Positions 1 through 9,092 are shown, counted from the first letter of the stretch. The stretch is 24,527 nucleotides of DNA from Enteropsectra breve (GCA_024243835.1 JALPMN010000586.1:1-24527), one strand, 5' to 3'. Notes: a model not told the origin generated them from the sequence alone. Translations and numbers: made by a program.

Positions 1-884
1 TTCTCGCCTGATTCAAAGAGCTGTTCCATGGCTTCTGGTATGGCACTTTCATCTTGAAATTGCAGCATTTCATACTCTGCAGCGGATCGTGCACTATTAG
101 GGGTTTTAATGAATATTACTGATTTCATAGTGTATTTGAAGTCTTGGAGCTCTCCAAATTCGTCCTCTTGTGAGTAACTAAAGCTGCTGTTGAAATTCTT
201 GTCATTTCTTGCTTTTCTGGCAGGGACAAAACAGTTGAATAGCACATATTTAGAAAGCATGATTTTAGACTGCACTTTATGAGACGGCAAGAGCTTGCTA
301 TTAATCCTTTCAATAGCATGCTGGCATCTCGAATCTTTCTCTACCGTATTCGTAATAAGATCAGCTGTGTTAATGGTATCAAAACACTCGCTGTAATTGC
401 CATTCATAGCAGAATATAGTGAAGATACCGACTCATCAACTAGTTCGTTGGAATCTGTTTCTAGAACCTTAAGCATAAAGTTTATAGCAAATAACTTCTC
501 TGAAAGATTTCTTTCATAGTCAATCAAACTAGCAATGACGAGAACCAAATTTCCCATATTGGTTGTGTCTATTCCTATTGATCGGCTGGTGATCTCCTCG
601 TGGAAGTCCTCAAGAGCACTGCAATGCATATTTCCCTTAGAAGTACGATGTGCTAAAACCTGCTTGAGCAAATAGTGCATAGTTTTGTCCTCTGGGCACT
701 CGTATTTTTCAATTTGTGACGCTAATTGAGTTGACGCAACAAGGAAGCTAAGTGCTTTCTCGCAGCGCTGCAACGAGTCTGTCTTCTTGCATAGCTTGGT
801 GTAATACTCTGCCTGGGATGCTGCACATGGGGCCAACAGCGAAAGTAGTTCAAAAGCAGCAGATAAGACGTAGAATCGTGTCAT
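1..884 (-). CDS. Secreted protein of unknown family, 3' end cut by window edge
   Basis: From the ATG at 884 the minus strand stays open to base 1, giving about 294 residues without a stop, so the C-terminus lies outside the window. The N-terminus (MTRFYVLSAAFELLSLLAPC) looks like a signal peptide ending near CAAS, so the product is probably secreted or enters the ER. The mature part is cysteine-bearing, mostly helical in composition, and has no domain I recognise. It is a diverged paralog of the next gene (1486-2406). Both have a hydrophobic N-terminus, a C-terminal LSK-x-V-x-F block, a DLKY/DFKY-x-x-KS-[IV]-I block and a final M-x-x-LF. By comparison with that neighbour only about 15-20 residues are missing. 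AAATTTT and a CCTT lie upstream of the ATG. The coding status is well supported and the function is unknown. Confidence 0.8.
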   Translation of the reverse strand, partial: MTRFYVLSAAFELLSLLAPCAASQAEYYTKLCKKTDSLQRCEKALSFLVASTQLASQIEKYECPEDKTMHYLLKQVLAHRTSKGNMHCSALEDFHEEITSRSIGIDTTNMGNLVLVIASLIDYERNLSEKLFAINFMLKVLETDSNELVDESVSSLYSAMNGNYSECFDTINTADLITNTVEKDSRCQHAIERINSKLLPSHKVQSKIMLSKYVLFNCFVPARKARNDKNFNSSFSYSQEDEFGELQDFKYTMKSVIFIKTPNSARSAAEYEMLQFQDESAIPEAMEQLFESGE

Positions 885-1485
885 CTTCAGCGCCTAAGGT
901 TTAATAAAAATTTTACGTTTCAACAGATAAAATTTAAGGCTAGAGGCGTATTAATGGCACAACTATTGTATTAGATACTGCTGTAGGCTCTTATAACTCT
1001 TAGTAAAATGAGTTTAAAAGAAAATACCATAAGTGAAATTAATAATGATAACAAACAGTATAAATTTAGATAGTATTATGAAGTGAATGTAGAAAGAAAT
1101 TTTACTTTTATCTCGGAATTCTTCATAAAATGCTTATAAAAAAGTGAAATTCTAAAGCAGTAAAGGAAGCCTGTTGAATAAAAGCCTCTTATGTTGATAA
1201 GTATGGAAATTAATAAATACACAAGTTTTATCGACTAGAGCTTGTTCTTTCTGGATTAAGGCTTGTAAATAGAATTTAGTAAGTCTTTTAAGGTTGCAGC
1301 CCCGAACTCTTTACTATAACGTTTTTAGTTTCGACCATTCATGTAATAATTCTCCTTATGCTCGATCATAATTTATATCGAGCGCGTAAAACTGCAACAG
1401 TAATAGTGTAACTGTTGACTGATGTTACTGCATTTATTTGCTTTTTTATTATAAATAAAATATAATGGTGTGTTGAAATCTTTAT
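885..1485. other. Intergenic region between the two secreted paralogs
   Basis: AT-rich, about 600 bases, with no credible ORF. A perfect 7-bp inverted repeat (GCTCGAT / ATCGAGC, 1360-1366 and 1377-1383) could form a small hairpin. An ACAGT / ACTGT repeat follows near 1395-1415. I recognise no RNA gene. The end near 884 should hold the promoter of the partial gene. Confidence 0.5.
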
Positions 1486-2406
1486 TTATTCTTCACGTTC
1501 ATAAAGCAAATAGCGAAGACATTTGTTGTCATCACAAAACAGCTTTTTCATTTCTGAAGCAATGCTTTCAGCGTCTTCAAAGGCTTTAACCTCCCAGCTG
1601 ATCGTGGGATTATCGGTATCGTCTTTGGCAGAATATATGATAGATTTCAGAATATATTTTAAATCAATCTTTTCTCCCGATTGATCATTCTGCCTGAAAA
1701 TAAAGGAATCGGTGAAAATTGGGCAAATCTGTTCCGGAGTGTGCATCCATCCACCATCAAAAACTACACACTTTGAAAGCACGACTTCAGTTTCAAATTC
1801 GCATTCTCCAGAGAGTTTTCCGAATCTCCTTTTGCTTTCTAACTGATATTCTTTCAAACTTCGCGGTGTCTTGTTAATCAGCATGTCAATGCTACAGCCT
1901 TCAGGATTCTGAAAATCACTTGGGCATTGGACCCAATAAAATTGTAAATCCTCTTTAGCTGCGTTCTCTCCATTACTAGCTTTCGTATAAGTGACATTGC
2001 AAGTCAATTTGAAGATATGTTTTTCTAACAGCTCGCAGTCTATAAATGTAGAAAGTGTTATTGGTAAAGTTGACAATCTAAAACCATATGCCACCATTTC
2101 GTTATAAATAGATAAATAGCACTCCTGAAGACTATCAGAATGGCTCTCTTCGTTATTACGCATTAAATTCATGGCTTTTTGCATTTTACCTAAGAGAGCT
2201 AGGTGCTGAATATTAGATTCTTCTTCTAACAAGCTTTTAAAGCTCTTGGAGGCTAAAAGAAAGTTGGCAGTTGCACCAACAGCTCGGCATATTTGACTCT
2301 CTCTTGATGTAGCAGGATTGGCTATGTGTGGTATTGAATCATCGCTAACAGGAACTAAGCTTACTAACCCGCAGATACCCAAAAAGTTTTTTTTGCTGAA
2401 TTGCAT
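1486..2406 (-). CDS. Secreted protein of unknown family, paralog of gene at 1-884
   Basis: This is a complete 306-residue ORF with an ATG start at 2406. The N-terminus has a basic stretch (QFSKKN) followed by a hydrophobic segment (FLGICGLVSLVPVS), a likely signal peptide. No transmembrane segment is evident further on. The protein has about ten cysteines and no domain I recognise. Its C-terminal half aligns by eye with the partial neighbour at 1-884: VVLSKCVVF against IMLSKYVLF, and DLKYILKSIIY against DFKYTMKSVIF. This suggests tandem duplication of a lineage-specific secreted family. Clustered, fast-evolving secreted families are common in microsporidia, but a role at the host interface is only inference. 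The stop codon lies inside AATAAATAAA, a probable polyadenylation signal. CACCTT precedes the ATG. Confidence 0.82.
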   Translation of the reverse strand: MQFSKKNFLGICGLVSLVPVSDDSIPHIANPATSRESQICRAVGATANFLLASKSFKSLLEEESNIQHLALLGKMQKAMNLMRNNEESHSDSLQECYLSIYNEMVAYGFRLSTLPITLSTFIDCELLEKHIFKLTCNVTYTKASNGENAAKEDLQFYWVQCPSDFQNPEGCSIDMLINKTPRSLKEYQLESKRRFGKLSGECEFETEVVLSKCVVFDGGWMHTPEQICPIFTDSFIFRQNDQSGEKIDLKYILKSIIYSAKDDTDNPTISWEVKAFEDAESIASEMKKLFCDDNKCLRYLLYEREE

Positions 2407-3230
2407 TTGAAGGTGTCTTAGAATTAAAATTTTTGATCTACCTGAAAAAATTTTAATGATTCTGCTAAAAAATGAATAAGAATATAAAAATTCATTTTCA
2501 CTATGCTGGATTTCCCTGCTAGAATCTAGAAAGTGATGCAGAGCCTGTGCCCGGTAAATATTATTTTTGAATATTGCTTGAGGATTTCATGGCAAAAGCA
2601 TGGTTTAAATGCTCAACGGCTTTACATTTTATTATATCTTAATGCCCCAACAAAGGAACTATAACTAAGATATATCGGTGTATTTTTTCGTTCAGTAATT
2701 TTAAGCCTCTTTACTAAACTTTCCTGTAGTTAATTCTTTGAAAAATTTGAGTTTTAATTGCCAAATCTGCGAAAATTTTGAATTCTTTCTTTTTATTCTC
2801 AGGCAGAAAAAGAGCTAAAAATTGTTGTTAAAAATTGCATCTTATTCGATTCTTTCTCTATGATCTGATTAGCTAAACCTTATCTTAATGCATCATTTAC
2901 AAATCATTTTTGATATAAACTGCAAAATGATTTTTTAAATCCAGTTCATCTGAAACATATTCACCATGTATGCAATACTGTTAAAAGAAATGCAAGCTAA
3001 ATTTATTCAATATTTCATTGAAATAAGACAAAGTACTATATTGAGTATTGCAGTAAAATTTTTATTTTTACAAAATTTGAAAGTATTTGCTCACTATATT
3101 AATGAAATGTGAAATAAAATCAATTTCTAAATCCTCTGTTGTGCGCTCAAACATCTATTCTTTGTGCGTCAGCTGTCGTCTTGCGCAATGAAACCGCCTG
3201 CCTTGCGCGCATGTTCTGCCGTTTTATCAA
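2407..3230. other. Divergent intergenic region, promoters of secreted protein and ATM1
   Basis: About 820 AT-rich bases with no credible gene. The last 90 bases before the ATM1 start are clearly richer in GC and contain four TTG[TC]GC elements (see the regulatory entry). Two AAATTTT-type runs lie near 2430-2460, just upstream of the leftward gene. Confidence 0.5.
3139..3209 (+). promoter_or_regulatory. Four TTG[TC]GC repeats upstream of ATM1-like gene
   Basis: TTGTGCG at 3139 and 3162, TTGCGCA at 3181 and TTGCGCG at 3203 are spaced 23, 19 and 22 bases apart, roughly two helical turns, in a GC-raised stretch ending just before the ATG at 3231. A single TTGTGCG also lies at 9279 in the kinesin/RPS4 divergent promoter. 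The repeats are visible in the sequence; a transcription-factor-binding role is inference. Confidence 0.35.
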
Positions 3231-4997
3231 ATGCTGTTTGGTGTTTTAACTAAAAAACACAATAAACAAATAGCCATGAGCGAAGGATCCGGGATGAAAA
3301 ATTTTGTGCTCAGTACGGTAAAATCTCTAAAGAATGTACTTTGGAGTGATAAAATAGCACGGTGCATTACAATCGGATCGATCACATCTACATTTTTTTC
3401 AAGATGGTGCGCTGTAAAAGCTGTGGGTGTTTTAAAAAATATATCGAAAGTAAATAATGAAGCCGACTTCACCAGTGATCTGCTTGAATTTGCCTATTTT
3501 TCGGCTGCTGGATTCGCAATTTCAGGGCTTCCGAAGACTGCGTTCACATGGAGGCTGCAGCGAGTGTCCAGAATTGAATATGTCAACTATCTGAAGAAAT
3601 ATTTAAGTGCCGACTTTATGAAGTTTACACGAAGCTCTCCGAGCGAAATACGCTACTTTATCACAATGAAGGCGCTTTCTATTCCCTACATTTGTCTGTG
3701 TCTGCTCTTCGAGCTTCCGAAGTGTTTCGGCAGCGTATTCTTTGGCTTCATATATTCCTTTACCAGTATGTCTGCAGCAGCGGCTGTCTTTCTGCTCATT
3801 TATCCTCTTTTCTACGTTCTGTCTGTTGTTCTCTTTGTGGTGCGTAGAATTCCATATCACCACAAGAATCTGGAAGAAATGAAAGTAGGAAGCAGCCATT
3901 TATATGATAAACTAATAAACTATGAGGTAATAAAAACATATAACCTCGAAAATACGGTCTCTGAATCATATTATGAAGAGCTTAAGGATCAAACCGAGGC
4001 CGATCTTTCGTTTAAGAATTTCGAGCAGACTGGAGCCTTTTGCCTGCGTTTGATCCAGTATGGACCGCTTGCAATCTTCTGTGTGCTGCAGGTCTATGGG
4101 CTTATTGGCCTCACTGTCGCCGAAGGTACTGCCTTTATATTCCTTTTTACCCTTTTATCTACGGATATCGGCACTTTCGGTACAACCATTATAACGATGA
4201 TGAATTGGCTTTATTTAATTAAATTTGGGGATGGCCTGGAAAATAGCGAACTCGACCAGCGGGATGGAGGCCATGCACTCGATGGCTTTTCTACATCAAT
4301 AAAGATCGATCATCTCTCGATATTCCATGGTGATACGCTTATAATAGGAGACATCAATGAAGAAATAATGAAGGGCGAGAAAATTGCTGTTGTTGGACAG
4401 AACGGATGCGGAAAAAGCACATTCATCAAGTCTCTGCTCGGGTTTGCAAAGACAGAGGGCTCCGTGTACATCGATGGAATGGACACAAGTGAAATGGGCG
4501 TAAAAAACTTGCACAAGCTCATTTCATATGTCCCGCAGGAGGATTACACAGCAGATGACACAATATTTAATAATCTCTTGCTTGGAAAGAAAGATGCCAG
4601 CAGAGAATATGTTTATTCCAAGGCAGAGATGCTTGGAGCGCACGAAACATTTATGGGCCTGGAAAATGGTTACGACACACAGGCTGGGCCAAGGGGGAAT
4701 TCTTTAAGTGGCGGGCAGCGCCAGAAACTCTCGCTGGTGCGTGCGGCAGTAAAAGACGCCCCCATCTTTATCATGGATGAAGCAACATCAGCCACAGACA
4801 AGGTTTATGAAAATGAGCTGATTGATCTGCTCTTTGACAAGTTTGAAGACTACACCATAATTATGATAGTCCATGGCAAAACACATCTCAAAAAGTTTGA
4901 TAGAATATTTTATTTTGGAAACCACCAGCTTCTTGGATCAGGCAGCTATGAGTTCCTTAAAAACGAGTGTCCCAGTTTTAAAGAGTTCCTGGTGTAA
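3231..4997 (+). CDS. ATM1: Atm1-like ABC half-transporter (mitosomal)
   Basis: A 588-residue half-transporter: an N-terminal membrane domain (about residues 30-340, several hydrophobic helices) and a C-terminal ATPase domain. Walker A GQNGCGKST is at 389-397, the LSGGQ signature at 492-496, Walker B IFIMDEATSATD from 512, and the H-loop histidine at 548. In the Atm1/ABCB7 family, homodimers export a glutathione-linked sulfur species from mitochondria for cytosolic and nuclear iron-sulfur protein assembly. Microsporidia keep such transporters in their mitosomes. The assignment to Atm1 rather than another B-family half-transporter rests on overall layout and gene content, not on a diagnostic motif. 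The first 15 residues could be dispensable, since an in-frame ATG at 3276 begins MSEGSGMKNF; the basic, hydroxylated N-terminus could target the mitosome. AATAAA lies at 5028-5033 after the stop. Confidence 0.8.
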   Translation: MLFGVLTKKHNKQIAMSEGSGMKNFVLSTVKSLKNVLWSDKIARCITIGSITSTFFSRWCAVKAVGVLKNISKVNNEADFTSDLLEFAYFSAAGFAISGLPKTAFTWRLQRVSRIEYVNYLKKYLSADFMKFTRSSPSEIRYFITMKALSIPYICLCLLFELPKCFGSVFFGFIYSFTSMSAAAAVFLLIYPLFYVLSVVLFVVRRIPYHHKNLEEMKVGSSHLYDKLINYEVIKTYNLENTVSESYYEELKDQTEADLSFKNFEQTGAFCLRLIQYGPLAIFCVLQVYGLIGLTVAEGTAFIFLFTLLSTDIGTFGTTIITMMNWLYLIKFGDGLENSELDQRDGGHALDGFSTSIKIDHLSIFHGDTLIIGDINEEIMKGEKIAVVGQNGCGKSTFIKSLLGFAKTEGSVYIDGMDTSEMGVKNLHKLISYVPQEDYTADDTIFNNLLLGKKDASREYVYSKAEMLGAHETFMGLENGYDTQAGPRGNSLSGGQRQKLSLVRAAVKDAPIFIMDEATSATDKVYENELIDLLFDKFEDYTIIMIVHGKTHLKKFDRIFYFGNHQLLGSGSYEFLKNECPSFKEFLV

Positions 4998-5360
4998 CCG
5001 CACAATTACTCTTAAATTAGATTAGAAAATAAAAACATACATTTATTTAAAGCCTTGTCTATAAAGAGCCTCATTGTTTTCTGTTGAAAATGTTGCAATG
5101 TTTATAAATTTTAAGCAAGATCTTCAACAGAAACTATGTTTTAATTTTTATTTCATTTAACAAGCTTTTTAATTAAGATTGTCGACATACCTCAAATGGA
5201 CTTATGAAATTTTAATTAAATTACCCATGTTAGGGCAACAACCAAATAGCTTCTTTTCGTTTAGTAAAGAACCTGAAAGCGACAAAGATGTTTAGTGTTT
5301 CATTAGCTAAAATACTTTAGATTTAGAATAAAACTTTAAACATAGCCATGCTAACTTTAT
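4998..5360. other. Convergent intergenic region, 3' ends of ATM1 and KNL1
   Basis: Both flanking genes end here. It holds AATAAA at 5028-5033 and a long inverted repeat at 5078-5133 (separate entry). I see no ORF or known RNA. Confidence 0.5.
5078..5133. repeat. Perfect 11-bp inverted repeat between convergent genes
   Basis: TTTCTGTTGAA (5078-5088) is exactly complementary to TTCAACAGAAA (5123-5133), separated by 34 bases. An inner TTGC / GCAA pair could extend the stem. In RNA from either strand this would fold into a strong stem-loop between two 3' ends, so it could be a 3'-end or transcription-stop structure or a small RNA. Its function is unknown. Confidence 0.45.
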
Positions 5361-7259
5361 TTATTTGAGAAGTATCTCTCTTCTTATCAGCGCGGATATC
5401 TTTCCATAGTCTTTATATAAATTACCAGCAATCTCATTTTTGTAAAATGCATTCAATGAGGAGTCGATCATCACCTCAGCTCCCTGTCGGGTCAGAGGGC
5501 AGCTGAAACGAATGTAAAGATTTCTATTCACAAAAATACTTTCTATTTTGCATTTGGATTTGAGCAAATGAACTTCCCTCTTAAAGCCGCTGACTACCGC
5601 AAAACGTGCCGCCAGTTCCTGCAGCGCCAATTTGACATCTTTATTGGACAGCTCTCCATAGGCTATTTCGTAGAAAGGATCATTGTCCCTGCAATTCAGC
5701 CAATAGCTCTCGATGCGCATGTTCCCGTCTATTCCTAGGGTAATTTCATTTCCTCCGTTAATAGCCAGCTTGATGCTGTTCATTGTCAGCTGGAGTATCT
5801 TGATGTTGAAAATCAATTCATAGCGCTTAATGAAGCGTTGTATCTCCTGCAGCGCATTCTCATCAACATTCTTAACCATAATATTATTTCTCAGATTGTT
5901 CGTTTCATCGATCAGCTTCCTGATATCTCTGTTTAATATGTTCTCCTTGATTTCACGCTGCTCAAATGCGCGCTGCTGCTCTTGATGCTCCTTTTCAAGC
6001 TCCTCTAAAAGATGCTTGCGCTCGTCAATCATCTGCTGGAGCTTTCCTGCCTCCTGCAGCTCTGAGTTTCCGTAGCGCTCCAGAAGCGATGCAAGTTCTG
6101 CATGCTTGCCCTTGACACGCTCAATCCGTTCAGAGGCCTTCGCTATTTCATCATCGTACTGCAGGTTTTCACGATTCAGACTGCTGAGCATCTCTTGCAT
6201 CTTTGCCTTGTTTTCCGTTACTTTCATATTAAATTGGATTTCGTTTATTTTCCGCAAGGCATACCAATCAATCTTCGATTTATTCCTCGACTCGTTTCTG
6301 ATTTTCTTCAGGAGATCTTTGTTGATGTTTTTGATGTCGATGCTTTTCTGTGCCTCTCCAATCTCTTTTTGAAGCTCTTTCATTTTTTCGGCCAAAAATG
6401 CTGAAAATCCCTGCAAATAGTCTATTCGCTCTCTCACCGACAGCTTGAAGTAGTTGAAAAGCGATGGATCAACGGTGTTTCTTGATTTAGACAGAGTATC
6501 TCTGCGCATTCCGTCTGAAATGGATTCATCCAGGAACCTTATTCCAAGTGATGCCAAGAAGGCATTAAGCTCAGGCGCTTGAGTTTTGGTGCAGTTAATT
6601 AGGCCTTTAAGCTCAACGGTATTTACCAGATCATCCACAGCAAAGCTGCTGTCACAAAGCAGGCTTTCATTCCTTATGCTGTTCTCGCTCGGGCGTTTGC
6701 TGTTTTTTGGAATGCATTCTGATGGCTCTTCTCCCATTGTGTTGCTTTTGATTATAATTTCATCGTTTTTGCATGCTTTATGATCATTAATAATGTTATT
6801 AGAGGCATTTTCAGGAGTATTTTGCGTTATTTTTAGATCTTCCATATTTTCTCCCAGATCAAAAATCAAATCTTTAGCAAATGAGCTGTCGCCATCACTG
6901 TAAATCCGCGAAACATCAAATACATTTAGGCTGTTGCGTCTGCTTGGGCCTGTGCCCTCTTTAGCTCCAAGCGAGTTTCTTCTCTTAGAATACTCCTTCA
7001 GCAGTATTGGATCCTCCTCGTACTCCTGTATGTCACCCGCAGAAAATATTCTTTCAATATTTTGCTGCAGCATTTCTTCGCCTGCAGTGCTAAATAGGTT
7101 GATGTTCTTGAACTCCTCAACATCAGTTGTCAAGTCCATGGGTATGTCCTGCATGGTTGAGCTTGTTTTATTCGATGCAAGATCATCGTGGCAAATGTAG
7201 TTAACCTGGTGCTCTGCTGCAAACGACACTCTTCTTTTGTTAACTTTCTTTTCTTCCAT
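5361..7259 (-). CDS. SPC105: KNL1/Spc105/Spc7 outer-kinetochore scaffold
   Basis: The KNL1 family joins the Mis12 and Ndc80 complexes in the KMN network, recruits PP1 phosphatase, and binds Bub3-Bub1 for the spindle checkpoint. The protein has 632 residues from the ATG at 7259; an upstream TTG at 7277 is unlikely to be used. In order: the PP1-docking motif RVSF at 10-13; one MELT-type motif MDLT at 41-44; two basic phosphosite-like RRNSL sequences near 94-98 and 108-111; the family hallmark FLASLGIRFLD near 234-244; a long coiled coil about 285-460; and a C-terminal globular part (about 475-632), where the family has tandem RWD folds. It is short for the family (yeast about 900, human over 2,000), mainly because the MELT array is reduced to one clear copy. 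CCACCC sits just before the ATG. The stop codon overlaps AATAAA. Confidence 0.85.
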   Translation of the reverse strand: MEEKKVNKRRVSFAAEHQVNYICHDDLASNKTSSTMQDIPMDLTTDVEEFKNINLFSTAGEEMLQQNIERIFSAGDIQEYEEDPILLKEYSKRRNSLGAKEGTGPSRRNSLNVFDVSRIYSDGDSSFAKDLIFDLGENMEDLKITQNTPENASNNIINDHKACKNDEIIIKSNTMGEEPSECIPKNSKRPSENSIRNESLLCDSSFAVDDLVNTVELKGLINCTKTQAPELNAFLASLGIRFLDESISDGMRRDTLSKSRNTVDPSLFNYFKLSVRERIDYLQGFSAFLAEKMKELQKEIGEAQKSIDIKNINKDLLKKIRNESRNKSKIDWYALRKINEIQFNMKVTENKAKMQEMLSSLNRENLQYDDEIAKASERIERVKGKHAELASLLERYGNSELQEAGKLQQMIDERKHLLEELEKEHQEQQRAFEQREIKENILNRDIRKLIDETNNLRNNIMVKNVDENALQEIQRFIKRYELIFNIKILQLTMNSIKLAINGGNEITLGIDGNMRIESYWLNCRDNDPFYEIAYGELSNKDVKLALQELAARFAVVSGFKREVHLLKSKCKIESIFVNRNLYIRFSCPLTRQGAEVMIDSSLNAFYKNEIAGNLYKDYGKISALIRREILLK

Positions 7260-7832
7260 TTGGGTGGAGTAAAACAAAAAATTATAGATTTTACAAAAGG
7301 CGACAGATGAGAAATCAAAGTATGGGCTGAATTACAGCTCTTTACTTTATATGGAGGGCTATTTCTTTAGCGACCCATTAAAAGGTAATTTAAACCCTAA
7401 ACAAACTATAATACGAAAACATGCTTTTGAAATAAAATTTAGTATGCTTTAATAGTATTGTGCATCATATGCTATTAAAATATATTATTAGTTCATAGGT
7501 CTAATTTTAAAATTATCGATAAATCTAGCAATGCTGCATCTTACGTTAATTCTTCCTTATATGTTTGAGAAAAATAGTCCTTATGCATTTTTATCAAAGC
7601 ATGTTCTGAAATTAGACCTAGAAGCTTTAATTTATAAAGCTATGATAGTCAGTAACTTACAAATATATAAACGGTTATATTTAAAATAATGAATTTATCG
7701 AGTTATTCCTTTAAATGATGTGGTTAGGCATCTTAAGACAGGAAACATTTTATAAAAGGATATCACACATTGCTTTTAAATGTCTTGAATGATTTAAATT
7801 AAAAGAATCATTTACTGATAAAATTATTTATT
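7260..7832. other. Intergenic region between KNL1 and kinesin
   Basis: About 570 AT-rich bases without a credible ORF. It contains the promoter of the KNL1 gene near 7260, a 12-bp inverted repeat with a 101-base spacer (7496-7620), and directly beside it a 7-bp hairpin AGCTTTA / TAAAGCT (7623-7641). Confidence 0.5.
7496..7620. repeat. 125-nt segment bounded by 12-bp inverted repeat
   Basis: TAGGTCTAATTT (7496-7507) and AAATTAGACCTA (7609-7620) are perfect reverse complements. A second short hairpin, AGCTTTA-5 nt-TAAAGCT, begins three bases later. No flanking target-site duplication is visible. It may be a small structured RNA, a remnant of a short inverted-repeat element, or chance in AT-rich sequence. 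Confidence 0.35.
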
Positions 7833-9092
7833 TCAATTTTCATTATTTGTTCGTTTTATGTCGAGCTCACCGATCTCCTCGTATCTCCTTTTTTTAGCCT
7901 CCAGATACTTCTGGTTCATTTCCCTCAGAATGTCTCTATTTCCATCATAATACATAAAAACAAGGTTATCGAAGGCCTTTCTGAAATTAGCAAAGAGCTC
8001 CCGCGACAATTGCGATTCCTTTCTTAGAATCTCAAATTTTCTTTTCAGATCGCTCATCCCACTGTTCTTCTCCTTCTCAGCCATTGCATGAAGCTTTTCC
8101 TTAAGCTCTGCATTCTCGTTCTCCAGCTCCTGCAGCCTTCCGGTCAACACCTCTACCGATATCTTTTTTATGTCGTAGTTCACTGCAGGGTTGTTCGATA
8201 TCATTTTTATACGCTGCAGAAAATTAAGGGTATTTAGGGTTTCTATTGTGTATTGCAAATCGATGTTTCCAATTATGGCCAGGAAACTGTTGCCGCTAAG
8301 CGAGTCCTTCAGAAGAAATGTAAGTTTTGAATCTCTGTATGGCACATGCCCTCTGTCGCCAGTGCCCAGCCTCTGCACTATTTTTCCAAGATAAAGAAGA
8401 CTCTTGTTGATGTTGCAGGTCTCATTTTTCCTTTCAGCCTCGCCATCCCGCAGCTTCTCAGAGCCCGCAAGATCCACAAAGCAGAGCTTGGAGCGGCTGT
8501 GTATCCCATTCTCCTTGTTCACGAGATTAACGATAAGCACCGAATGGCTGCGACTGCTGTTCACGTTCATTTCCGTTTCTGAGGTTTTTCTGTTGGCACT
8601 GCCATTCTTGTAATAACAGAGACTCTCCTCGAGATTATTCGAATGCAGCACACTCAGGTTGTCCACCACTACGCCTGTGCTTGGATCTTCTCTTATAGAG
8701 AGTATATTCGCTGGGCAAAACTGATCTATTATATTTTCGTTGTAAATCTCTACAAATGACATTGTAATGCTTTGATACCGCTCGTGAAGAAAGCGGAGAG
8801 AGCGCTGCACCAGCCCTTCGCTGCTGCTGTCGCCCTGTATCGTGTATGTTTTTCCACTTCCTGTTTGCCCATACGCAAAAATTGTGCAGTTGTAGCCCTG
8901 TGTGCACTTCTCTAAAATATTCTTTTGAACTGACTGAAACAGGATACTCTGGTCAGGGCCATGCAGGACGGCATCTGCAACAAATTTTTTGCTATTCACA
9001 AGAATTGAGTCTCCGCCATATACCGTTTTGGGACTCTTCTCCTTGGTCTTTATATATGTTATTATGTTATTCACCATTGATTTATGGTGCAT
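7833..9092 (-). CDS. Kinesin motor protein, short, N-terminal motor
   Basis: A microtubule ATPase motor of 419 residues from the ATG at 9092; the frame is open a little further, but only from a GTG. The P-loop GQTGSGKT is at 75-82, switch I N-x-x-SSRSH at 177-184 and switch II DLAGSE at 208-213. The motor ends with a neck-linker-like segment (IKMISNNPAVNYD, about 296-308), followed by about 110 residues of coiled coil and a basic tail. The motor lies at the N-terminus and only a stub stalk follows. The first beta strand with the usual RxRP nucleotide-binding motif is not visible. The neck resembles plus-end-directed groups (kinesin-7, -12 or -15 type), but I cannot fix the family. It lies upstream of KNL1 on the same strand, which may or may not matter. 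AATAAA follows the TGA stop directly. Confidence 0.85.
   Translation of the reverse strand: MHHKSMVNNIITYIKTKEKSPKTVYGGDSILVNSKKFVADAVLHGPDQSILFQSVQKNILEKCTQGYNCTIFAYGQTGSGKTYTIQGDSSSEGLVQRSLRFLHERYQSITMSFVEIYNENIIDQFCPANILSIREDPSTGVVVDNLSVLHSNNLEESLCYYKNGSANRKTSETEMNVNSSRSHSVLIVNLVNKENGIHSRSKLCFVDLAGSEKLRDGEAERKNETCNINKSLLYLGKIVQRLGTGDRGHVPYRDSKLTFLLKDSLSGNSFLAIIGNIDLQYTIETLNTLNFLQRIKMISNNPAVNYDIKKISVEVLTGRLQELENENAELKEKLHAMAEKEKNSGMSDLKRKFEILRKESQLSRELFANFRKAFDNLVFMYYDGNRDILREMNQKYLEAKKRRYEEIGELDIKRTNNEN

Noticed and set aside
7260..7277. Six-codon upstream extension of KNL1 starting at TTG
   Set aside because: Non-ATG start; the ATG at 7259 has a CCACCC motif and gives the expected distance to RVSF.
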